DNA of 64,000 nucleotides. Origin: Yoonia sp. BS5-3 (GTDB lineage Bacteria > Pseudomonadota > Alphaproteobacteria > Rhodobacterales > Rhodobacteraceae). Shown in pieces: positions 17,984-25,226 of this stretch (position 1 is the first letter of the stretch; each line of letters starts with the position of its first letter). Location of the stretch: the NCBI RefSeq assembly GCF_038069655.2, contig NZ_CP150951.2:2878001-2942000 (forward strand), in the 5' to 3' direction. The translations under genes and the position numbers were made by a program. Below the pieces are notes generated by a model. The model saw only the letters and a list, made by a program, of their open reading frames with translations, did not search any database and was not told the origin of the DNA.

Positions 17984-19159
17984 TCAGTAGGGCAAGTCTG
18001 AAAGCCGCTCGAACAGCGTTTCGATTCCACTGCGATCAATGTTGGCAAATGCGATCCGAAATTGCGTCTCGCTGCCAGGGATGTCGGCTGGCATGAACAT
18101 TGTCCCTGGCAGCAGCAGCACGCCCGCATCGCGCACCAACTGGGGCGCCAGTTGGTCTGATGGCTGCCCAAACGGGTGCCTTGCATAGGCGAAATAGGCC
18201 CCAACGCCCAAAAGGTCCCAGCCTTGCGCGGCCAGTTTGGGGAAATTGCCTGTGATTGCCGCGCGCCGGTCTAAAATCTCATGCCGTTCGCCCGCCAGCC
18301 AATCCTGTAGGTTTTGCATACCCCAGAGCGCGGCCCTTTGCCCCAGCTGGTTTGGGCAGATCGCCACCGTATCAAGAAACTTTTCGATCTCGGCCAGTCT
18401 TGTCTGATTGGCGATGACGGCCCCAACCCGGTGCCCCGTCAGCCGGTATGCCTTTGAAAAGGAATACAGATGCACCAGCGTGTCGCCCCAATCGGGGTCC
18501 ATAAACAAATCATGCGGTGCGCCGCTGCGGCTGTCGAAATCCCGGTAGGTTTCATCGACAATCAGCGCGATTTTATGTTTGCGTGCCAGATCCATAAAAG
18601 CCCGCAGTGTTTCTGCCGGGTATTCAACACCGCAAGGGTTATTGGGACTGACAAGGGCGATGGCCCGCGTGCGCGCTGTGATCAGCTTTTCGGCGGCAGG
18701 CGCTTCGGGGAGCATGGCCGCATTGGTCATCAGCGCCACGGTTTTCACACCGGACATATCCAGCCACATGCGGTGGTTAAAGTAATAGGGCACGGGGATG
18801 ATGACCTCATCCCCTTCGGTGCACAGCGTGGCGATTGTGGCCGCGAAGGCCTGATTGCAGCCCGACGTGATGGCCACCTGCGCGGGCGCAATGCTGCCTT
18901 TGTAGGCCGCGCTCCAATTCTGGGCGACTTCGGCCCGCAGGGCAGGGAGCCCGAGCACCGGCCCATATAGATGTGTTTCGGCATCATCGACGACCATCCG
19001 CGCCATCGCTTCGCGCATGTTCAGCGGGGGCGGGTCAACCGGTGCGGCCTGTGAGACATTCAGCAAGGGGCGGCTTGCTGGATGATCAACACCGTCAAGC
19101 CAACGCCGTGCCTCCATCACCGGGGGTGGAAAGGTATTTGCCGTCCGGGACAGGGGCAT
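17984..19159 (-). CDS. Class I/II PLP-dependent aminotransferase
   Basis: A 391-residue fold type I aminotransferase. The cofactor lysine is in YSFSKAYRLTGHRVG. Substrate and cofactor elements include YGPVLGLPALRAEVA, VAITSGCNQAF, SPNNPCG (the NNPxG motif), IVDETYRDF and a C-terminal RIAFAN arginine. It transfers amino groups between an amino acid and a 2-oxo acid; the pair is not predictable. It lies 29 bases downstream of gpt on the same strand. Confidence 0.88.
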   Translation of the reverse strand: MPLSRTANTFPPPVMEARRWLDGVDHPASRPLLNVSQAAPVDPPPLNMREAMARMVVDDAETHLYGPVLGLPALRAEVAQNWSAAYKGSIAPAQVAITSGCNQAFAATIATLCTEGDEVIIPVPYYFNHRMWLDMSGVKTVALMTNAAMLPEAPAAEKLITARTRAIALVSPNNPCGVEYPAETLRAFMDLARKHKIALIVDETYRDFDSRSGAPHDLFMDPDWGDTLVHLYSFSKAYRLTGHRVGAVIANQTRLAEIEKFLDTVAICPNQLGQRAALWGMQNLQDWLAGERHEILDRRAAITGNFPKLAAQGWDLLGVGAYFAYARHPFGQPSDQLAPQLVRDAGVLLLPGTMFMPADIPGSETQFRIAFANIDRSGIETLFERLSDLPY

Positions 19160-19188
19160 CGCAGGATCCTTGCGTCAGAATGGAAGGG

Positions 19189-19692
19189 CTAGTCTTTGCC
19201 CCGGTAGGGTTCGACATATTGCAGTGCCATGTCCCACGGAAAGAAGATCCATGTGTCCTGGCTGACTTCGGTGATGAATGTATCGACCTGCGGGCGCCCT
19301 TTGGGTTTGGCGTAAACAGTCGCGAAATGCGCCTTTGGATAAATATCCCGCACCAATTCAAGCGTTTTGCCGCTATCAACCAGATCATCGATGATCAGAA
19401 TACCAGTGCCATCCCCCATCAAAGCCTTATCGGGTGATTTGAGCACTTGCGCCTGTGATTGGTCCTGATGATCGTAGCTTTTGACGCTGATCGTGTCGAC
19501 GGTGCGAATATCCAGCTCGCGCGCGGCGATCATGGCCGGGGCCATGCCGCCGCGTGTAATCGCAACGACCGCTTTCCATGCGCCATTATCGGGCCCCTGA
19601 CCGTCAAGGCGCCAAGCGAGCGCCCGGCTGTCGCGATGCAGTTGGTCCCAGCTGATGTGAAAGCCTTTTTCGTGGGGCAGGCGGTCTGTCAT
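19189..19692 (-). CDS. gpt: Xanthine-guanine phosphoribosyltransferase
   Basis: A 167-residue purine salvage enzyme converting xanthine or guanine plus PRPP to the nucleotide. The type I PRTase PRPP motif is [17 protein letters not shown] near residues 96-112; [22 protein letters not shown] and the C-terminal WIFFPWD are characteristic of Gpt. Length is close to the E. coli enzyme. It follows fabI by nine bases, so fabI-gpt-aminotransferase may be one message. Confidence 0.93.
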   Translation of the reverse strand: MTDRLPHEKGFHISWDQLHRDSRALAWRLDGQGPDNGAWKAVVAITRGGMAPAMIAARELDIRTVDTISVKSYDHQDQSQAQVLKSPDKALMGDGTGILIIDDLVDSGKTLELVRDIYPKAHFATVYAKPKGRPQVDTFITEVSQDTWIFFPWDMALQYVEPYRGKD

Positions 19693-19701
19693 CTTGCTGT
19701 C

Positions 19702-20508
19702 CTATTCCTTGGTAATGTCTGGCGCGTCGACCGCTTTCATGCCGACGACATGATAGCCTGCGTCCACATGATGCACCTCGCCGGTGACGGCGCTGCCCAA
19801 ATCAGAGAGCAGGTAAAGCGCTGATTTGCCCACCTCTTCTTGTGTGACGGTCCGGCGCAGGGGCGAATTATATTCGTTCCAGCGCATGATCAGCCGAAAA
19901 TCGCCGATGCCAGAGGCGGCCAAAGTCTTGATCGTGCCAGCGCTGATGGCGTTCACGCGGATGCCGTCTTTGCCCAGATCTTCGGCCAGATAACGCACCG
20001 ATGCTTCCAAGGCGGCCTTGGCCACACCCATCACGTTGTAATGCGGCATCACCTTTTCGGCGCCATAGTAGGTCAGCGTCAAACAAGAGCCGCCGGGATT
20101 CATCATTTTCTCGGCACGCTGGACCACCGATGTGAAGGAATAAACCGAGATATCCATCGACATCAGGAAGTTGTCGCGGCTGGTATCTACATAGCGTCCA
20201 CGCAGTTCGTTTTTGTCCGAAAAACCGATAGCATGCACAATAAAATCAAAGGTTCCCCATTTGTCGCGCAGCGTATCGAACAGCGCATCGACCGAGCTTT
20301 CATCCGCCACATCACAGGGCAAAACCAGATCGGAACCCAGCGAGGCCGCCAGCGGCCCCACACGCTTTTTCAGCGCTTCGCCCTGATAGGAAAATGCGAG
20401 CTCTGCGCCGGCATCCGCGCAGGCCTTGGCAATGCCCCATGCGATTGACTTGTCATTGGCGAGCCCCATGATCAGGCCTCGTTTGCCCTGCATCAATTGA
20501 GAGGTCAT
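19702..20508 (-). CDS. fabI: Enoyl-[acyl-carrier-protein] reductase (NADH)
   Basis: A 268-residue divergent short-chain dehydrogenase that reduces trans-2-enoyl-ACP in fatty acid synthesis. The NADH region is GLIMGLANDKSIAWGIAKACADAGAE. The FabI-type catalytic Tyr-x6-Lys pair lies in GAEKVMPHYNVMGVAKAALEASVRYLAEDLG. GIRVNAISAGTIKTLAASGIGDF is the substrate loop. ATG at 20508. It is divergent from pdxH. Confidence 0.96.
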   Translation of the reverse strand: MTSQLMQGKRGLIMGLANDKSIAWGIAKACADAGAELAFSYQGEALKKRVGPLAASLGSDLVLPCDVADESSVDALFDTLRDKWGTFDFIVHAIGFSDKNELRGRYVDTSRDNFLMSMDISVYSFTSVVQRAEKMMNPGGSCLTLTYYGAEKVMPHYNVMGVAKAALEASVRYLAEDLGKDGIRVNAISAGTIKTLAASGIGDFRLIMRWNEYNSPLRRTVTQEEVGKSALYLLSDLGSAVTGEVHHVDAGYHVVGMKAVDAPDITKE

Positions 20509-20660
20509 ACGCGATATCCCTTCATCGGTAATTTTTCGTTTCGAACCATTTAGGCGATTGCACGTCCATCAGCAAGAGATTGAACACGCGGCCAAAAACG
20601 GTTGCCTGCCTGCGGAATTGACCCTACTCCTACGGGCGGGGACGTTTTGAGGGATCGGTC

Positions 20661-21266
20661 ATGCCTGATCGGGACAGTATTTTTGCGGGGCGTGATCCTC
20701 TTGCTATTGCCCAGCAATGGCTTGAAGACGCACGCGAAACTGAGCCTAATGACCCCAACGCCATGGCGCTGTCGACAGTCGATGACACAGGTATGCCGAA
20801 TGTGCGCATGGTGCTGCTAAAGGACATTGAAGCAAACGGCTTTGTCTTTTACACCAATTACAACAGTCAAAAGGGCACCGAATTGGAACATTCGGCAAAA
20901 GCCGCTTTTGTGCTACATTGGAAGTCGTTGCGGCGGCAAATCCGGGTTAGAGGCCTGGTGTCCAAGGAAGACGGTCCGCAGGCGGACACATATTACAGGT
21001 CCCGTTCTCTCAAAAGTCGTTTGGGAGCATGGGCATCACAGCAATCGCAACCGCTGTCATCACGTGAGGCATTGATGGCGGAAGTGGCGAAAGTGACAAT
21101 GCAAAAGGGTACGGATCCGAAACGACCGCCCTTTTGGGGTGGTTATCGTATCGCACCTATCGAGATCGAGTTTTGGTCCGATGGTGCATTCAGATTGCAT
21201 GACCGGTTTCGGTGGTCACGCAAAGCGGTCGACGATGGGTGGGAGGTAACCAGGCTAAGCCCGTAA
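20661..21266 (+). CDS. pdxH: Pyridoxamine/pyridoxine 5'-phosphate oxidase
   Basis: A 201-residue FMN enzyme that oxidises PNP/PMP to pyridoxal 5'-phosphate. Matches along the length: [49 protein letters not shown], and the C-terminal [27 protein letters not shown] with VTRLSP at the end. ATG 20661 leaves the standard length. A small hairpin overlaps the stop. Confidence 0.95.
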   Translation: MPDRDSIFAGRDPLAIAQQWLEDARETEPNDPNAMALSTVDDTGMPNVRMVLLKDIEANGFVFYTNYNSQKGTELEHSAKAAFVLHWKSLRRQIRVRGLVSKEDGPQADTYYRSRSLKSRLGAWASQQSQPLSSREALMAEVAKVTMQKGTDPKRPPFWGGYRIAPIEIEFWSDGAFRLHDRFRWSRKAVDDGWEVTRLSP

Positions 21267-21285
21267 TTTCACGTATCGTGAAATT
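21265..21285. terminator. Hairpin overlapping the pdxH stop codon
   Basis: A 9-bp perfect inverted repeat AATTTCACG-TAT-CGTGAAATT begins inside the pdxH TAA. No U-tract follows, so termination is uncertain. Confidence 0.45.
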
Positions 21286-21381
21286 CTGACGCTTGCAGTC
21301 AGGTTAATTTTCTGTTGGAGATCGTTTGGTACAAGAAGTGAAGGGCGCACAAGCCACGACGTGACGCTCTGAGGAAGAAAA

Positions 21382-21909
21382 ATGGATACGCAGGACACCA
21401 GCGAAACGCGCCGGGTGCAGGGACAGGTTAAGTGGTTCGACCCTTCAAAAGGGTTTGGTTTTGTGATCGCCGATCTCGGTGGACCGGATATTTTATTGCA
21501 TGCCAACGTGCTGCGCAATTTCGGGCAAGGGTCAGTTGTGGATGGGTCCACGATTGAAATCATGGTCCAAGACACTCAGCGCGGTTTACAGGCCGTTGAG
21601 GTGCTTGCCATCACGCCGCCCCAAAGCGACAGCTCTGTGCCGCTACGCGATATGGTCGAGTTTTCGGCAGATGACATCGCCAACCAGCCCATTCATCCGG
21701 CCCGGGTGAAGTGGTTCGATAAGGCCAAGGGCTTTGGTTTTGCCAATGTCTTTGGCAATAATGAAGACGTGTTTGTGCATGTCGAGGTATTACGCCGGTC
21801 GGGTTTGTCCGATTTGCAGTCAGGCGAGGCCGTTGGCCTGCGTATGGTTGACGGTGAACGTGGCCGTATGGCGATTGAGGTCGTCGGCTGGGAGCTTGCT
21901 GCAAAGTGA
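21382..21909 (+). CDS. Double cold-shock domain protein
   Basis: A 175-residue protein with two cold-shock domains. Each has the RNA-binding pair GQVKWFDPSKGFGFVIA (about residues 12-28) and ARVKWFDKAKGFGFANV (about 110-126), followed by DILLHANVLR and DVFVHVEVLR respectively. Two-domain Csp proteins are common in alphaproteobacteria and bind single-stranded RNA/DNA. SD-like GAGGAAG lies upstream of ATG 21382. The DUF192 gene overlaps its stop by four bases (GTGA), so the pair is translationally coupled. Confidence 0.92.
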   Translation: MDTQDTSETRRVQGQVKWFDPSKGFGFVIADLGGPDILLHANVLRNFGQGSVVDGSTIEIMVQDTQRGLQAVEVLAITPPQSDSSVPLRDMVEFSADDIANQPIHPARVKWFDKAKGFGFANVFGNNEDVFVHVEVLRRSGLSDLQSGEAVGLRMVDGERGRMAIEVVGWELAAK

Positions 21910-22382
21910 GGCTATTTTTCTCAGCTCTTGCTTTGCTTGCTTCGGCGCATCCGGCTTTGGCCGCATGTGCCGATGATAAGGTCACCATCCAAGGCGATTG
22001 GGGCCAGGCCCATTTCACCGTTGAGATCGCCGATGATTTTGACGAACGCGGCCGCGGTCTGATGTTCGTTGAGCAGATGCCGATGCTGTCGGGCATGCTT
22101 TTCATCTATGAACGGCCGCAATCGGTGAGCTTCTGGATGAAGAACACGCTGATCCCGCTGGATATGATTTTTACCGCCCCAGATGGTGAAATCCTGTCGA
22201 TCCATGAAAATGCGATACCGCATGATACAACCCCGATCCAAGGCGGTGATGGGGTGCAGATGGTGCTGGAAATCAATGGCGGTTTGTCATCGCGCCTGGG
22301 AATCGCTGTGGGTGATGTGATGCAGCATCCCAGCTTTGGACCGGATGCGATCCTGCCCTGTGAGCTGGCATCTGAAGGGTAG
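21906..22382 (+). CDS. DUF192 domain-containing secreted protein
   Basis: A 158-residue protein with a signal peptide (about residues 1-19, FFSALALLASAHPALA, likely cleaved after ALA) and a DUF192 domain with RGRGLMFVEQMPMLSGMLFIY, SFWMKNTLIPLDMIF and VLEINGG. The family's biochemical role is not known. The start is GTG 21906, supported by the four-base overlap with the cold-shock gene. Confidence 0.88.
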   Translation: MRLFFSALALLASAHPALAACADDKVTIQGDWGQAHFTVEIADDFDERGRGLMFVEQMPMLSGMLFIYERPQSVSFWMKNTLIPLDMIFTAPDGEILSIHENAIPHDTTPIQGGDGVQMVLEINGGLSSRLGIAVGDVMQHPSFGPDAILPCELASEG

Positions 22383-22532
22383 TGGCCCCTTTTGCCAATC
22401 TTAATCGACCTGTTTGGCGGGGCTGACACCCGTGCCTTCGCTGAATGTGCGATGAAATCTGAAGCGGCATCAAAGTTTTGCTGATTTGGGGCTTTTCAAA
22501 TCAGTTTGGTGGGTCTAAAGACACTCTCGGTT

Positions 22533-22609
22533 CGGGGCGTAGCGCAGCCTGGTAGCGCATCTGTTTTGGGAACAGAGGGTCGGGAGTTCGAATCTCTCCG
22601 CCCCGACCA
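22533..22609 (+). tRNA. tRNA-Pro (anticodon UGG)
   Basis: Acceptor CGGGGCG pairs with CGCCCCG, discriminator A, CCA encoded. D-arm TAGCGCAGCCTGGTAGCGCA; anticodon stem TCTGT/ACAGA closing TTTGGGA (anticodon TGG); T-arm GGGAGTTCGAATCTCTC. 77 bases. Confidence 0.96.
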
Positions 22610-22720
22610 TATCACCAAAGTAATGGTTCAAATGAACGCTCTGCCACAGCAGAGGCGTTCGTTTGGTGTTTGGTTTTGGCGCCTGTATGTTCATTTATAT
22701 AGGAATGAACGAAGGGGCCG

Positions 22721-23113
22721 ATGATGGTTGTTCGGCGTATTGTCGTGGATATTGCAGCGGATAATGTCGCAGAGCTGCGCCGCTTTTATGAAGCATTATT
22801 TGCGCTGAAAACGGTGATGGACCAGGGATGGATCGCGACCCTGGCCGCAGGCACGGACGGTCCGGTGCAAATCAGTGTCGCCCGTGAAGGCGGGTCGGGG
22901 ACTGCTGTGCCCGATGTCTCGATCGAGGTTGATGATGTTGATGCGCTATATGCCAAGGCGCGGTCCCGTGGTCATACGATTGTCTACCCGTTGACGGATG
23001 AGCCTTGGGGTGTGCGCCGGTTTTATCTGCGTGACCCGGCAGGCAAGGTGCTGAACATTTTGTCCCATATCGGCGACAGCCACGAAGTCGATCACCTTTT
23101 GTCACAGAGGTGA
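22721..23113 (+). CDS. VOC (glyoxalase/bleomycin resistance) family protein
   Basis: A 130-residue single VOC-fold protein: RRIVVDIAADNVAELRRFYEALF at the start, IEVDDVDALYAKARSRGH in the middle, and RRFYLRDPAGKVLNILSHI at the end. VOC proteins bind a metal and act as lyases, dioxygenases or resistance proteins; no specific function can be assigned. Either of two adjacent ATG codons (22721, 22724) can serve, with GAAGGGG just upstream. Confidence 0.82.
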   Translation: MMVVRRIVVDIAADNVAELRRFYEALFALKTVMDQGWIATLAAGTDGPVQISVAREGGSGTAVPDVSIEVDDVDALYAKARSRGHTIVYPLTDEPWGVRRFYLRDPAGKVLNILSHIGDSHEVDHLLSQR

Positions 23114-23235
23114 ACGCGGCCAACATGGAAGAGCGGACATTCGCGCACAGTGCAGCGAAGCGCGGGTTTGAGCCCATACCAACAGCGTTTCCGCGGTACG
23201 ACGAACGTCTGCTTCGTCAAAATCTCGCCCGCGCA

Positions 23236-23273
23236 TTGTAGTCTCTACAACAATTAATTATACTGTGTATAAT
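23236..23273 (+). promoter_or_regulatory. Promoter with overlapping inverted repeats ahead of the reductase/TetR pair
   Basis: A perfect TATAAT (23268-23273) is embedded in the inverted repeat ATTATAC-TGT-GTATAAT (23257-23273). A second repeat, TTGTAG-TCT-CTACAA, lies at 23236-23250. A repeat covering the -10 box is the expected layout for repression by the TetR protein encoded downstream. Inferred from sequence only. Confidence 0.6.
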
Positions 23274-23293
23274 ATCAAGCTTTGGAGACTATT

Positions 23294-23827
23294 ATGCCTA
23301 CTGGACACGTCATGATGGCCATCACGTTAGATGGATACGTCGCGCGAAAAGACCATTCGCTAGATTGGTTGATAAAGCAGAACACTGCCGATGAAGATCA
23401 TGGGTTTGCAGAGTTCCTCGACAACATTGATGTGATTGTTATGGGCAGCGGATCATACCGCACAGTGCTTGGCTTTGATGCTTGGCCATATGAAAAACCT
23501 GTTGTCGTCTTGAGCAATTCACTCACGAGCGAGGACGTACCGCCCGAATTGTCTGATAAAGTGGAAGTCGTGAAGTTATCGCCGCAGGAACTGATGGCCG
23601 AGATGGAAAGCCGAGGATGGCAGCGCATATATGTTGACGGCGGCGCTATCGTGCAGTCGTTTCTCAAATTGGGGCTGATTGAAGACTTCAAATTGGCGAT
23701 CGTACCCATTCTGCTTGGAGACGGCATTCGGTTGTTCGGTGACCTTTCGTCAGATGTAGACCTCGAGCTAACGCATACGAAAGCCTTCTCATCAGGATTG
23801 GTTGAATTGAGATATAAAGTGACCTGA
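23294..23827 (+). CDS. Dihydrofolate reductase-like (RibD C-terminal) protein
   Basis: A 177-residue RibD_C/DHFR-fold protein: HVMMAITLDGYVARKDHSLDWL at the start, NIDVIVMGSGSYRTVL, then IYVDGGAIVQSFLKLGLIEDFKLAIVPILLGDGIRLF. Such stand-alone proteins are probably NADPH-dependent reductases of unknown substrate. ATG 23294 has GGAG six bases upstream. The TetR gene starts four bases after its stop, so the two form an operon. Confidence 0.85.
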   Translation: MPTGHVMMAITLDGYVARKDHSLDWLIKQNTADEDHGFAEFLDNIDVIVMGSGSYRTVLGFDAWPYEKPVVVLSNSLTSEDVPPELSDKVEVVKLSPQELMAEMESRGWQRIYVDGGAIVQSFLKLGLIEDFKLAIVPILLGDGIRLFGDLSSDVDLELTHTKAFSSGLVELRYKVT

Positions 23828-23830
23828 TCT

Positions 23831-24397
23831 GTGCCTGAGGTGAAACGCAGAGGAAGACCAAAGAAGCAGTCGGGAGGTGTCGACAAAGCGGCCGTGCTGC
23901 GCTGTGCTCAGTCAGTCCTCGAAACACACGGACTGGAGAAACTGACCTTTCGTGCACTTGCGGCCAAGCTGGGTGTAACAGCAATGGCCGCTAAGTATCA
24001 CGTTGGTAGCCGGGACCAATTGCTGAGTGATCTGGCCGCTCAGATATTCGAGGGAATTGATGCCGGTGATGCTGGTGAAACACCAAGCGCAGAGCTTCGA
24101 CAATTGTTGGTTCGCTATAGTGAGCTTGCCCTGAAGAACGCCGATCTCGTTCGATTTCTGCTGAGCAATCCGAATTGTATGCCAAAGGCACTCGGCGAAT
24201 TTACGACCCAAGTCCGGCGAAGAACACAGGCCATCAATCATGGTGATGCCGGCGATGTAATGCTGAACTTGTTGATCGACTATGTTCACGGCTTCGTCTT
24301 CGCAGCAGACGCAGCTCCAACGGGGGTTAATCTCACCTTGGATAACTGCATGAGTAGCATCGACTGGCTGATGGATGTCATGGAGAGCAGACGTTGA
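23831..24397 (+). CDS. TetR/AcrR-family transcriptional regulator
   Basis: A 188-residue regulator with a basic N-terminus (KRRGRPKKQ) and a TetR helix-turn-helix (about residues 22-66, LTFRALAAKLGVTAMAAKYHVGSRDQLL). The C-terminal ligand domain is family-specific. The start is GTG 23831, four bases after the reductase stop. It probably represses its own operon through the inverted repeat at 23257-23273. Confidence 0.85.
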   Translation: MPEVKRRGRPKKQSGGVDKAAVLRCAQSVLETHGLEKLTFRALAAKLGVTAMAAKYHVGSRDQLLSDLAAQIFEGIDAGDAGETPSAELRQLLVRYSELALKNADLVRFLLSNPNCMPKALGEFTTQVRRRTQAINHGDAGDVMLNLLIDYVHGFVFAADAAPTGVNLTLDNCMSSIDWLMDVMESRR

Positions 24398-24752
24398 ACT
24401 GACGTAGGTGAAAGGGCGCTTTGTCCCGCTTGGTAGACATTGCCCGCGGACCAGTTGAACGGCCGCCTTTCGGAAATGATGCGGTTTTCGGTGTTGGGAG
24501 CGTTCACTGACATTGACTGTACGTGATTAATCTCAATGATCGTGGGTGTCCAATTGGCTGACTGCCGCCATCATTTCGCGCCGTAACCTTGGGGAGGGCA
24601 CGGATCGGTTTTGTTTGCTGGCGCGCCTTCACGATCTTCGGATCATACATCAGCTTCGTGTGCTGATTTTCTTCCCATGCGGTTCCGATTCGGCGGAAAA
24701 TTGATGACCCACATCTTGTAGGCGAGTTGTGCAGGGCGCCCGCTCCCGCCCG

Positions 24753-24767
24753 GTTAATACTTTGTTA
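24753..24767. promoter_or_regulatory. CtrA-type box
   Basis: TTAATACTTTGTTAA fits TTAA-N7-TTAA, the recognition sequence of the alphaproteobacterial cell-cycle regulator CtrA. A third TTAA follows at 24773-24776 with a six-base gap. It lies 460 bases before nrdJ, which is far for direct control. Confidence 0.45.
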
Positions 24768-24879
24768 ATGCTGGTTAATTGACCCACAAGCTGGCGCTCA
24801 AGTTCACATCTTGGCTCAAGCATTTGCGCTAAGTGGGCCGAAGATAAGGGCTTTCCCAATTTTGTGAACAACGTTGTGT

Positions 24880-24888
24880 TGTGGATAA
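24880..24888 (-). promoter_or_regulatory. DnaA box
   Basis: TGTGGATAA on the plus strand is the complement of TTATCCACA, the perfect consensus DnaA site. A single isolated copy, upstream of nrdJ; a single 9-mer can occur by chance. Confidence 0.45.
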
Positions 24889-25025
24889 GCTTGTGCGTGA
24901 ATCATGTCGGCCGCGCGGGCAAAACACGCTCTTTTGCCGTCAAGCGATTTAATCGACATTTAGTATTAAAATTCCGTTGACCCCCTAGGCCTAGATGCGT
25001 CAGTTTGTGCGGGCCAACAGAACGG

Positions 25026-25041
25026 ACACAATATGTGGTGT
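25026..25041. promoter_or_regulatory. NrdR-type box
   Basis: ACACAATATGTGGTGT closely resembles the NrdR repressor site (acaCwAtATaTwgtgt), which controls ribonucleotide reductase genes in most bacteria. It lies about 185 bases before the nrdJ start. NrdR boxes usually come in pairs; I see only one clear copy. Confidence 0.6.
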
Positions 25042-25226
25042 TGGCACGGGGAAGTTTCAATATGATGGGGAATCGCGGCGAGGCGACCTCAACGCTGATA
25101 GCGGGCTTTTGGTCTGCTCTCAGGAGGCGGCGGCGCTTTCTCAAGTGAATGGTTTTAGGGATGCGTTACGCGTCCAAAATGATGTTGGGCCGCAACGACG
25201 GTCAATAAAACAAAGGGGCAGATGCA

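Larger units (their letters stand above)
24398..25226. other. Long regulatory region upstream of nrdJ
   Basis: 829 bases without a supportable gene. The left half shows no features I can name. The right half holds a CtrA-type box (24753-24767), a DnaA-type box (24880-24888) and an NrdR-type box (25026-25041), all described separately. Short minus-strand frames here lack start signals. Confidence 0.6.

Noticed and set aside
24398-25226. Cobalamin riboswitch before the B12-dependent reductase
   Set aside because: I could not find a B12-box-like core or a supporting stem set; class II reductases need B12 and would not be expected to be shut off by it.
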